Below are positions 1 to 5,559 of a DNA stretch of 6,701 nt, in pieces (within the stretch, counting starts at the first letter, position 1; each line of letters opens with the position of its first letter). Source of the stretch: Viridibacillus sp050279675. GTDB lineage: Bacteria; Bacillota; Bacilli; Bacillales_A; Planococcaceae. The notes below the pieces were generated by a model. That model was not told the origin of the DNA and searched no databases. It worked only from the letters and a program-made list of their open reading frames with translations. The position numbers and the translations under genes were made by a program. Where the stretch lies: contig NZ_JBNNUK010000042.1 of NCBI RefSeq assembly GCF_050279675.1, positions 1 through 6,701 of the forward strand, read 5' to 3'.

Positions 1-103
1 CATCGACAAAGCATGCGTAATGAACGCGCTTCGCGATGTCTATACCAACGACGAGTGTATTATCAGTTACTTGATTAATTTTGTAATTCATTTTAGAATG
101 CAT
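1..103 (-). CDS. IS110-family transposase (DEDD recombinase), N-terminal 34 codons only
   Basis: Read from an ATG at 103 toward position 1, this gives a protein beginning MHSKMNYKINQ and continuing TLVVGIDIAKRVHYACFVD. The GIDIAK segment is the first strand of the RuvC-like DEDD domain of IS110 transposases, and Asp22 would be the first catalytic acidic residue. Family members are about 400 residues and act with a Ser-containing C-terminal Tnp_20 domain to recombine the circular element into its target; all of that lies beyond the window. The start is supported by a strong AAGGAGGA Shine-Dalgarno sequence at 118-111, seven bases before the ATG. A second in-frame ATG at codon 5 is less well placed. 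Whether the gene is intact cannot be judged. The family call rests on recognising this motif, without a search. Confidence 0.82.
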   Translation of the reverse strand, partial: MHSKMNYKINQVTDNTLVVGIDIAKRVHYACFVD

Positions 104-107
104 TTAG

Positions 108-169
108 GAGTCCTCCTTGTATATGATGGGTCAATGGTCGTTGACACTCAGCATCATACTAGAGGACTC
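108..169 (-). promoter_or_regulatory. Nested hairpin that would mask the transposase ribosome binding site on read-through RNA
   Basis: Three stems nest in the minus-strand RNA. GAGTCCTC (169-162) pairs with GAGGACTC (115-108), eight pairs. TATGATG (158-152) pairs with CATCATA (128-122), seven pairs. GTCAA (145-141) pairs with TTGAC (134-130), with a six-base loop. The outer 3' arm covers much of the AAGGAGGA ribosome binding site. The outer 5' arm lies in the spacer of the transposase promoter, so it is present only in RNA that enters from upstream, not in RNA started near 146. This geometry matches the known protection of IS10 and IS50 transposases against impinging transcription. The pairings are seen directly; the function is inferred. 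Confidence 0.5.
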
Positions 170-181
170 TTTTTCTTTCAA
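153..181 (-). promoter_or_regulatory. Promoter of the IS110 transposase gene
   Basis: On the minus strand TTGAAA (181-176) is followed after exactly 17 bp by TATGAT (158-153). Each hexamer matches the sigma-A consensus at five of six positions. Transcription would begin near 146, leaving a leader of about 43 nt that includes the AAGGAGGA ribosome binding site. The promoter lies inside the element, so the transposase need not depend on flanking genes. Confidence 0.6.
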
Positions 182-208
182 GACCCTGAACATCTTTCAA
201 ACAGGAAT

Positions 209-230
209 GCTGCCCCTTTAGTTCAATAAG
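209..230. repeat. Dispersed repeat, copy R1a (degenerate, left type)
   Basis: GCTGCCCC followed by TTAGTTCAATAAG matches the core CTGCCCCGTTAGTTCAATAAG of the copy at 894-927, with T for G after the C run. The left portion seen in the other left-type copies (TCTTCAACTAAA) is absent or heavily changed here, where IS110 sequence begins. It lies just beyond the T tract of the terminator at 231-261. Confidence 0.6.
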
Positions 231-261
231 AAAAAAGCTTCACTCCTTCTTGAAGTAAAGC
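231..261 (-). terminator. Intrinsic terminator of the double-CxxC gene
   Basis: On the minus strand GCTTTACTTC (261-252) pairs with GGAGTGAAGC (246-237) around a five-base loop, giving ten pairs with two G-U wobbles. TTTTTTC (236-230) follows at once. It begins 11 bases after the stop codon at 272-274, so it should end that transcript and keep it from running into the IS110 element. The 5' arm is built from part of repeat copy R1b. Confidence 0.82.
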
Positions 262-280
262 CCCCGTTAGCTCAATAAGG
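251..280. repeat. Dispersed repeat, copy R1b (right type)
   Basis: TTGAAGTAAAGC, then CCCCGTTAGCTCAATAAGG, matches the right-type copy at 958-990. The repeat supplies half of the terminator stem (252-261). It also contains the last codons and stop of the gene at 272-832: CCT TAT TGA on the minus strand comes from its TCAATAAGG. Confidence 0.7.
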
Positions 281-832
281 TTTCTCTAAATTAAAGTCCC
301 ATTGTTCTAAAGTTAAATAGCATTTATCAGGGACCGACTTAGCAATCTTCATAAACCTTTCCGAGCAAAGTAAAACCCAGGTGCTTTGTATTACAAATAA
401 ATCCCCTGGAGGAAGATTTTTTACTATGTGAATTCCTTTTTTATCATTCCAGCCTTTCGCATTACATTGATTACACTTAATAACAGGACCAGGACCCTTT
501 TCACTGTTTAATTCAATTTCATAGTTTGGTTTTATCCGAAAGTAAGGTTCTGTAAAACCTCTTCTTCCATAGCTTACGACAGCCTCTTCTATAGAAAATC
601 CGTGTAAATTATTATCCCTAAGATACTGAATGGCTTCCTTTGAACCAATAATTCCTCCAAGTGGTTCTATTAATCCGAAATTTTTATTAAATGTAGGTAA
701 ATAGGCTCCTAAGACACTTATATCAGTTTTATGTCTTCCGCATTTAGTACATTCTTCTGAACTTCTATAAATGGTATTACTATCATATATGGAAGGTGTA
801 TTTCTATTAGAGATTTTAAACAATTTGTCCAT
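272..832 (-). CDS. Double-CxxC protein, probably a SitI6-like ('double-CXXCG') immunity-type protein
   Basis: A 186-residue soluble protein with no signal peptide or membrane segment. Two cysteine pairs are visible, Cys28-x-x-Cys31-Gly and Cys120-x-x-Cys123, spaced as in a split zinc ribbon. They flank a middle region (about 55-115) with a G-rich LGGIIGSKEAIQYL stretch. The C-terminal part, with GDLFVI then LLCSERFMKIAKS, resembles the ending of Myxococcus SitI6/Gmx_para_CXXCG proteins, where a Phe-rich strand precedes a conserved SER helix. SitI6 neutralises a contact-delivered toxin; no toxin gene is visible here, so an orphan immunity role is inference. The frame opens at a TTG (835), but the ATG at 832 lies seven bases after AAAGGGG (846-840) and is preferred. 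The stop lies inside repeat R1b and a terminator follows. No convincing promoter was seen at 850-900. Confidence 0.7.
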   Translation of the reverse strand: MDKLFKISNRNTPSIYDSNTIYRSSEECTKCGRHKTDISVLGAYLPTFNKNFGLIEPLGGIIGSKEAIQYLRDNNLHGFSIEEAVVSYGRRGFTEPYFRIKPNYEIELNSEKGPGPVIKCNQCNAKGWNDKKGIHIVKNLPPGDLFVIQSTWVLLCSERFMKIAKSVPDKCYLTLEQWDFNLEKPY

Positions 833-893
833 CAATATTCCCCTTTAACTATCTTACATAAAAAAGTTTACGCTATCTAACATTTAAAACCCT

Positions 894-927
894 TCTTCCA
901 CTAAACTGCCCCGTTAGTTCAATAACG
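894..927. repeat. Dispersed repeat, copy R2a (left type)
   Basis: TCTTCCACTAAACTGCCCCG then TTAGTTCAATAACG. It is nearly identical to the copy at 6583-6616 and shares its core with R1a. It begins directly after the T tract of the terminator at 928-952 on the minus strand. Confidence 0.8.
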
Positions 928-952
928 AAAAAAAGAGCTGCAAACGCAACTC
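928..952 (-). terminator. Intrinsic terminator downstream of the ABC operon
   Basis: On the minus strand GAGTTGC (952-946) pairs with GCAGCTC (941-935) around the loop GTTT, with one G-T wobble. Seven T residues (934-928) follow. It is the first convincing terminator downstream of the ABC operon, whose last stop is at 1212. It also shields the double-CxxC gene starting at 832. It sits exactly between the two halves of repeat pair R2a/R2b. Confidence 0.85.
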
Positions 953-957
953 AATGA

Positions 958-990
958 TCTTCAAGTAAAGCACCCCGTTAGTTTAATAAG
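958..990. repeat. Dispersed repeat, copy R2b (right type)
   Basis: TCTTCAAGTAAAGCACCCCG then TTAGTTTAATAAG. It shares CCCCGTTAGTTYAATAA with R2a, in direct orientation about 60 bp away. Right-type copies differ from left-type copies in the AAGTAAAGC segment. Confidence 0.8.
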
Positions 991-1012
991 AATTTTTTTC
1001 CTTCAAGAAATG

Positions 1013-1209
1013 CTACGTAAACATTTCTTCCTCTTCCAATTCAATAATCAAATCATAGGTATCATCATCATTTGTCTTATATATCTTCGTCCCTACCGGT
1101 AATTGAGTAGTTGCACCATCTTTAAACAAACACTTATTACTGGTTTGTCTAGTGATTCCGCCGAGTTCTAAGAAGACGAACGATCAATAATTGTACCAAC
1201 TCTATAATA
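1013..1209 (-). pseudogene. Frameshifted 3' remnant of a small gene of unknown function
   Basis: No full frame survives, but two adjacent frames read like one protein. Upstream of about 1170 the minus strand gives YYRVGTIIDRSSS and then TAG (1170-1168). One frame over it continues LELGGITRQTSNKCLF, then TTQLPVGTKIYKTNDD, and ends in an acidic tail at TAG (1015-1013). Removing one T from TCTTCTTAG (near 1168-1176) joins them as GTIIDRSS-LELGG. The LPVGTKIYKT phrase feels like a small secreted or lipoprotein-type Bacillus family, but I cannot name it. The 5' part, start codon and ribosome binding site are missing, because the frame runs straight into the ABC ATPase stop at 1212. The rest of the gap 833-1211 holds repeats, a terminator and an 8-bp inverted repeat (AAGAAATG, 1005-1012; CATTTCTT, 1022-1029) around the remnant's stop. 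Confidence 0.55.
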
Positions 1210-1211
1210 GA

Positions 1212-1883
1212 TTATTTTTTCGTAAATTGCTTCTTATAATTATCTGTTAAAGGTATCAATTCACCATCTTCAATAACATAGATTTCATCACATAACTCTT
1301 CAATATCAGCAAAATGGTGACTTGTCAGTAATATGGTCTTCTGCTGTTGTTTTAAGTTTTTAATAATCTCTTTTACATCTTGGTATATTTTATAATCAAG
1401 TGCGTTGAAAGGTTCATCTAAAATCAAAATATCTTGATTTTCCATAATTGCCTGTGCAATTCCTAGCTTTTGTTTCATGCCCAAGGAGTAATCCTTTACT
1501 TTTGTTTTATTCTTGGGGTTCAAGCCAACTAATTGCATCGCTTCTTCAATCTGCTTATTGGTAATACGATTATTAATGGCTGCTAAAAATTGTAGATTTT
1601 TAAAGCCACTAAAAATTTCGATGTAGCCAGGCTCATTGATAAAGACACCTACACTTTCCGGGAAATCAATTTGCTCTCCTAAAACTTGCTGTCGTATTTT
1701 TACTTGCCCTCTTGTTGGCACCTCAAATCCACAAATCAATTTAAATAAAACTGATTTACCACTTCCATTACCACCAACAATTCCCACAGTTTGACCTTGT
1801 GCAATATTTAACTGAATATCTTTTAATACTTCGTGACCTGAAAATTCCTTTGATATATTTTGTAATTCAATTACCCATGTCAT
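1212..1883 (-). CDS. ABC transporter ATP-binding protein (bacitracin-exporter-like)
   Basis: A 223-residue cytoplasmic ATPase that would power the two permeases encoded just upstream. Walker A is GGNGSGKS (37-44), the signature SLGMKQK is at 133-139, Walker B is ILILDEP (152-158) with the catalytic Glu at 157, and the H-switch is in TSHH (187-190). At the Q-loop position the sequence is FINEPGYIE (81-89) with Glu rather than Gln. Many BcrA-like exporters carry an acidic residue here, so this is a subfamily mark rather than damage. The length is short for the family, with no C-terminal regulatory extension. The start at 1883 lies 5 bp after the permease stop (1889-1891), preceded by GAGGGTG (1897-1891); translation is probably coupled. 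An ATG at 1887 is out of frame. It is the last gene of the block. The substrate is unknown; peptide antibiotics are the usual cargo of such systems. Confidence 0.92.
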   Translation of the reverse strand: MTWVIELQNISKEFSGHEVLKDIQLNIAQGQTVGIVGGNGSGKSVLFKLICGFEVPTRGQVKIRQQVLGEQIDFPESVGVFINEPGYIEIFSGFKNLQFLAAINNRITNKQIEEAMQLVGLNPKNKTKVKDYSLGMKQKLGIAQAIMENQDILILDEPFNALDYKIYQDVKEIIKNLKQQQKTILLTSHHFADIEELCDEIYVIEDGELIPLTDNYKKQFTKK

Positions 1884-1888
1884 TCATT

Positions 1889-3364
1889 TCACCCTCGTTC
1901 AAAATATTTATATGTCTTCAATTTAATAATGCTAATCATACAGATGAGAACAATGAAACTAATACTCGCCATCTCTAACATCGTTCTTCCCATTTCCTCT
2001 ATACGTGCTAATTGACCAACTCCTGCCACATTGTACGATAACCAACTGACTGGAAAAATATTAATGAGATATAAACTCATAGTAGCTAAAAATGACAATG
2101 TCACCCGATTGGTTACAATAAATAACGTGAATAATATAGTCATCATACAACAAAGTTCTAATGTCTTAATAAGGACTATATATATGGATAAATTCCAATC
2201 GATCATCAAACCCTTATCAAATAATATACCTATTATTAATAAAATAGTGACCGACAAGATAACATAGATAACTGCTAATAATAATATGTGTCCTAAAACG
2301 ACCGTTCTCCATATTGATTTCTTTCGAATACGCATAAATACCGTCATATCTCTTGGATAACACCATGTCTGCAAAAACATACTGAACGTATAAATCGGAG
2401 TCCCGATATAAATCATTTGCTCCAACCATGTCATGACATGCATAGAACCTAGGGGTAATCCGTAAAAGAAACGGATAAAATAATTATTTAATGTTTCTTC
2501 ACTAAAAGCTGCCTTTGACACCGCTAAAATTACTATGCTCGTACACCAAATCGATACTAATTTACGCGTCCATATGATGCGAGTGAAATAAAAGAATAAT
2601 CCTTTTTCTAACTTATTAGAATGTGCTGGCGACCAGTACCAAAATCGTAAAATGCTAAAAATTTGCAAGAAACTTAGTATTACCATCGCCATAATTGTCA
2701 CCCAAAGTACGTAATCTCCGGTAAAGTTATGATGTAACACTATATACCGATTAATCGTAACGAAAGGTATATTTCCCACCCAGGATACTTTGATAGATAA
2801 TATCATGATTATGTATAGGAATCCGATACAAAAATAGGTAGCTTTCCTTGAGAAAAAATGAGCCATTGTCACAAATGTACATCCTATGAAACTATAACCT
2901 GCTACTAGAAATAGTACGGTATATAATACTCCTTGCAATGGGTTACTAAACGTACTAATGTAGTATTTCATCATATCTGCATCCAATGAGCTATTATTCC
3001 AGTCATTTCTCAAAGGTAAACCAATTGATACAGTTATTGAAATCATCGCGATTATTCCTACAAACATAAAAGAAAATAGTGTGGTTGCTAGCCATTTCGT
3101 TAATATAAAACGATAAAATTTTTTCATGCGGATCAGTTCGACCATAATTGGCTTACTATATAATTTTGATACACAAAGGAAAAAAACCGGTGTCATAATA
3201 AAAATTATGACATAATGATCCGTTATGAGATGAAGAACATACAAGCTAAAATTCCCTTGATACGTCTTGCGATCTGCTACCGCTGTTAGCGAGAAAATGG
3301 CTACTAATAGTAAAATAGCTTTCGTCATCAATAAATTTAAGTGCTGCCGAATGAGTATTTTCAT
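1889..3364 (-). CDS. Large ABC-2-type permease, about 12 TM, apparent internal duplication
   Basis: A 491-residue membrane protein with about twelve hydrophobic segments, near 13-29, 46-65, 92-114, 143-166, 176-193, 217-237, 270-286, 306-330, 355-381, 391-416, 421-437 and 465-481. The two halves match in pattern. A Thr-Pro pair in a helix (58-59; 322-323) is followed by a basic loop (IRMKKFYR, 78-85; RIRKKSIWR, 345-353), a long helix, and later an SW pair (194-195; 440-441). Ordinary ABC-2 permeases have six segments and about 250 residues, so this looks like two fused in tandem. It presumably forms the channel with the neighbouring 6-TM permease. The start at 3364 follows AGGTGA (3374-3369), which overlaps the upstream stop; the gap to the upstream gene is 8 bp. 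Assignment to the permease class rests on topology and context, since no sharp family motif is visible. Confidence 0.85.
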   Translation of the reverse strand: MKILIRQHLNLLMTKAILLLVAIFSLTAVADRKTYQGNFSLYVLHLITDHYVIIFIMTPVFFLCVSKLYSKPIMVELIRMKKFYRFILTKWLATTLFSFMFVGIIAMISITVSIGLPLRNDWNNSSLDADMMKYYISTFSNPLQGVLYTVLFLVAGYSFIGCTFVTMAHFFSRKATYFCIGFLYIIMILSIKVSWVGNIPFVTINRYIVLHHNFTGDYVLWVTIMAMVILSFLQIFSILRFWYWSPAHSNKLEKGLFFYFTRIIWTRKLVSIWCTSIVILAVSKAAFSEETLNNYFIRFFYGLPLGSMHVMTWLEQMIYIGTPIYTFSMFLQTWCYPRDMTVFMRIRKKSIWRTVVLGHILLLAVIYVILSVTILLIIGILFDKGLMIDWNLSIYIVLIKTLELCCMMTILFTLFIVTNRVTLSFLATMSLYLINIFPVSWLSYNVAGVGQLARIEEMGRTMLEMASISFIVLICMISIIKLKTYKYFERG

Positions 3365-3372
3365 ACGTTCAC

Positions 3373-4170
3373 CTATACTTCATAAATGCGTACATTTACC
3401 ATTTTTCGTTTGTACACTATATATCCGAGAATAACTAATAAAAGCAAAACAGGTCCCGTAACAAAGCTAGCCCACGAAATAGATTCTGACCTTACACTTG
3501 ACGGTTCAAATGCCGTAACCAATCGATATTTCTCAAGACCAAAAACTGACCAACAAAAATTCTCTAGTAACAAATAGACAAAGGGTCCTGTTAAAATAAC
3601 AAATAAGTTTTTACTATATAAACTAAAAACGAACCCTAGCGTGGCAATCAATCCACCTATAATGCCTTTCCATAAACTCAATACAAGCCCATACATGAAA
3701 GGCTGTTCCACAAATTGCTCTCCAAAAATACGAGTTTGAACAATTCTACCCATTAATTCACCTGTCTCAGGATGAATCAATGTCAATTGGACTGTAATTG
3801 GTGGAACAACATATAATGCAACAAGAACGCTTATTATTGAAACGCAAAAAACAACTAAAAATCCGCTTCCTACACTTACAAGCCATTTCGAGGTTAAATA
3901 TAGTTTTTTATTCACCCGTGGTAATGTATATTTGATAAACCCATTTTTACGCTCAAAATACATAAGCCAACCTGTTGGAATGACTGCAAGTAGCGGGAAA
4001 ATCAAGTTAACAATCTCAAACCCCACCTCATATACTTCCAGTTGTGCCTCTAATGCATAATTTTTATAAATAAGTAATGTACAGATTGTAACAGCTATCG
4101 TAGCAAATGCTATTGTCACGTATACCGCTATGCTTACTTTTCGCCATTCATTCATGATTAACTGCTGCAT
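3373..4170 (-). CDS. ABC-2-type permease, 6 TM
   Basis: A 265-residue membrane protein starting MQQLIMNEWRK, the Asn-Glu-Trp-Arg/Lys cytoplasmic lead typical of bacitracin- and lantibiotic-type ABC permeases. Hydrophobic segments lie near 14-35, 51-70, 96-122, 160-184, 188-206 and 232-254. After segment two comes a basic loop (RVNKKLYLTSKW, 85-96) like the loops in both halves of the downstream permease, which suggests common ancestry and a coupling role with the ATPase. A hydrophilic stretch of about 35 residues (124-158) should face outside. The start ATG (4170) has a near-perfect AAGGAGG (4185-4179), by far the best ribosome binding site in the block. That fits transporter proteins being made at a higher level than the sensor. 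It lies 117 bp downstream of the kinase gene, across a hairpin and a candidate promoter. Confidence 0.88.
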   Translation of the reverse strand: MQQLIMNEWRKVSIAVYVTIAFATIAVTICTLLIYKNYALEAQLEVYEVGFEIVNLIFPLLAVIPTGWLMYFERKNGFIKYTLPRVNKKLYLTSKWLVSVGSGFLVVFCVSIISVLVALYVVPPITVQLTLIHPETGELMGRIVQTRIFGEQFVEQPFMYGLVLSLWKGIIGGLIATLGFVFSLYSKNLFVILTGPFVYLLLENFCWSVFGLEKYRLVTAFEPSSVRSESISWASFVTGPVLLLLVILGYIVYKRKMVNVRIYEV

Positions 4171-4194
4171 AATTTATTCCTCCTTGCTGCCCTC

Positions 4195-4223
4195 ACTATA
4201 ACGAAGGAAGTTAACGGCTGCAA
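4195..4223 (-). promoter_or_regulatory. Candidate internal promoter for the transporter genes
   Basis: On the minus strand TTGCAG (4223-4218) lies 17 bp before TATAGT (4200-4195). The -10 matches consensus at five positions and the -35 at three, as expected of an activator-dependent promoter. A TTTGTTC box ends eight bp upstream of the -35. The start would be near 4188, leaving a leader of roughly 18 nt, which just covers the AAGGAGG site. Confidence 0.4.
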
Positions 4224-4231
4224 TGGCCATA

Positions 4232-4259
4232 GAACAAAGAAAGGTTTTACAGGAACAAA
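4232..4259 (-). promoter_or_regulatory. Pair of TTTGTTC boxes, possible LytTR operator
   Basis: Minus-strand TTTGTTC occurs at 4259-4253 and again at 4238-4232, exactly 21 bp apart. LytTR regulators bind two roughly 9-bp direct repeats containing a GTT core, spaced about two helical turns apart and usually just upstream of the -35 box. Spacing and position fit, but the flanking bases match the published consensus poorly. The boxes also overlap the hairpin at 4241-4284, so the repeat could be incidental. Confidence 0.35.
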
Positions 4260-4284
4260 ATCATTTTCATTCCCGTAAAACCTT
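4241..4284 (-). terminator. Long hairpin after the kinase gene, terminator or attenuator
   Basis: AAGGTTTTAC (minus 4284-4275) pairs perfectly with GTAAAACCTT (4250-4241). After one mismatch GGAA (4273-4270) pairs with TTCC (4255-4252). It starts three bases after the kinase stop (4288-4290) and is followed by TCTTTGTT, a moderately U-rich tail. On the plus strand no T tract follows. It may end part of the regulator-kinase transcript or stabilise its 3' end, making transporter expression partly independent. Confidence 0.6.
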
Positions 4285-4287
4285 CGT

Positions 4288-5547
4288 TTATTCCTGAAAT
4301 TGCAAACCAATTGTGACATAATTTTTTGTCTTCTGCTCATTTTTTAAAAGGATATGAGCCTTATATTGTTGGGCAATTTGTTGCACATTGTGCAATCCAA
4401 AACCTCGCACACCCTTCTTCGTTGAAAAGCCAATATCGAACATCTTTAGGAAATGCTCTTTTGAAATATAAGGTGATGGATTGCTTACTTGTATCACATA
4501 TTGATTTTCTTCTTTCTTGAGTGTGACATATACAGTGTCGCCACTTTGACTAGCATCAAAGGCATTATCAAGTAGAATGCCGAGCACCTCAATTAAATCC
4601 ACCTCTTCACAGGGCATATCATGAACCGAAATTGAATTATCTATCACTACATGAATCCCCATTTGTTCGGCTCTTTTTACTTTTGTATATAAAAAACCAG
4701 CTACAACTTTTTGATCCATCGTTAACAATTGTTGTTGATGAGATTGTAATTTAATATTTCCAGTGTAATGTGTGATTTCATACCTCGCCTCTTCTAGAGT
4801 ATCAGCAGTTTGAAGAATACTTGTGATAGCCAACATTTTATTAGAAAACTCATGTTGTCTCGCACGAACCTCTATTACTAGATCGTCAATAATCGGTAAA
4901 TATTTTTCTGTGGCTAAAATCCTTGCTTTCAATGCTTGTTGTTTCTTTTGTTCAAAAAATAACCATGATATTAATAAAAAGACAAAGATCGAGCCTAAAA
5001 GCATAAACCAACTACCAAATCGTGTAATTTCCGTTGTTTGAAATAGGTATATACCCATAAAAGCAAAAAAGAATATACTTATAAATAACTGCTGCATCAA
5101 CGTCATTTGTTCAAATTGTGTAGAGGCAAAATATCGGCGAATGAAGAAAACAATACCTAGTGCTAATGCTAAGCTAATAAAATGATTCCACGCTATCTCT
5201 ATCGGTAAAATCATTGTCAACAAGACTCCTTGTATTCGAACCATCATCCAGACCATTAAACTAAGCATTGTCATCAAAAGTATCGTTAAGTGACTGCGTT
5301 TAAATAAATAACTATTCGCTACTAGCGTAAGAAAACAAAAGCCAATAAGGCCAGGTAAATATTGTACAGGTAAAACCCCAAGTCCTTTTAGCGTCATTAT
5401 TAACACTCGCTCATTGCTATCACTTATCAAACAAAACAAAGAAATTACAACCACCCAGAATACATGTGCCACTTTAAATTGGAGGGGGTCTCGGAAAAAC
5501 AAACAGGTAATAAGCCAAAGAGCTAAAATATCTAATAGAACGCTCAT
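4288..5547 (-). CDS. Sensor histidine kinase, AgrC-like GHKL type
   Basis: A 419-residue membrane kinase, presumed partner of the LytTR regulator encoded just upstream. Residues 1-198 hold about six or seven hydrophobic segments (near 3-18, 28-42, 62-80, 87-112, 121-136, 152-170, 179-198) with no large outer domain, as in peptide-sensing AgrC-type receptors. A linker helix rich in Gln and Lys (199-215) leads to the dimerisation helix with the phosphoacceptor in RQHEFSNK (His232). The ATPase domain has its N box at 320-331 (LLDNAFDAS, Asn328) and its G box at 382-386 (GFGLHN). Length and order are typical. The start at 5547 is preceded by AAGGGGGA overlapping the regulator's stop, with a 12-bp gap. 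No AgrB-like protease or pheromone precursor gene is in the window. The ligand may therefore be an imported signal or the transporter's own substrate; this is inference. Confidence 0.92.
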   Translation of the reverse strand: MSVLLDILALWLITCLFFRDPLQFKVAHVFWVVVISLFCLISDSNERVLIMTLKGLGVLPVQYLPGLIGFCFLTLVANSYLFKRSHLTILLMTMLSLMVWMMVRIQGVLLTMILPIEIAWNHFISLALALGIVFFIRRYFASTQFEQMTLMQQLFISIFFFAFMGIYLFQTTEITRFGSWFMLLGSIFVFLLISWLFFEQKKQQALKARILATEKYLPIIDDLVIEVRARQHEFSNKMLAITSILQTADTLEEARYEITHYTGNIKLQSHQQQLLTMDQKVVAGFLYTKVKRAEQMGIHVVIDNSISVHDMPCEEVDLIEVLGILLDNAFDASQSGDTVYVTLKKEENQYVIQVSNPSPYISKEHFLKMFDIGFSTKKGVRGFGLHNVQQIAQQYKAHILLKNEQKTKNYVTIGLQFQE

Positions 5548-5559
5548 GCTATTTCCCCC

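Larger units (their letters stand above)
1..210 (-). mobile_element. 5' end of an IS110-family insertion sequence, cut by the window edge
   Basis: The segment carries the start of an IS110-type transposase gene (1-103, minus), preceded by its promoter and a structured leader. The outer boundary is not certain. I place it near 205-211 because from there the sequence (CTGCCCC then TTAGTTCAATAAG) matches a repeat found elsewhere in the window without any insertion sequence. IS110 elements lack clear terminal inverted repeats and usually make no target duplication, so the end cannot be fixed by eye. Only about 107 bp lie between that boundary and the transposase start, which is short for a complete bridge RNA of the IS621 type (about 177 nt). 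Any guide RNA may therefore lie on the far side of the gene, outside the window. Confidence 0.7.

Noticed and set aside
104..210. Complete IS110 bridge RNA in the transposase leader
   Set aside because: The structure is tempting, but only about 107 bp are available, the transposase promoter lies inside it, and no convincing target- or donor-matching internal loops were found. The masking hairpin explains the pairing better.
20..229. Plus-strand open frame of 69 codons
   Set aside because: It runs antisense to the IS110 transposase start, promoter and leader, which explain the sequence better; it has no ribosome binding site and ends in the repeat.
2031..2429. Open frames on both strands inside the large permease gene
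   Set aside because: They are shadows of the 491-residue permease, whose hydrophobic pattern and spacing to neighbours are coherent; none has a fitting ribosome binding site.
3386..3577. Plus-strand frame of 63 codons opposite the 6-TM permease
   Set aside because: Antisense shadow of membrane-protein coding sequence with no start signal.
4158..4340. Minus-strand frame of 60 codons across the kinase-permease gap
   Set aside because: It overlaps the kinase 3' end, the hairpin and the permease start in another frame, lacks a ribosome binding site, and reads as low-complexity basic sequence.
4326..5041. Plus-strand frames of 64 and 72 codons opposite the kinase
   Set aside because: Shadows of the kinase gene, which has all its catalytic motifs intact.
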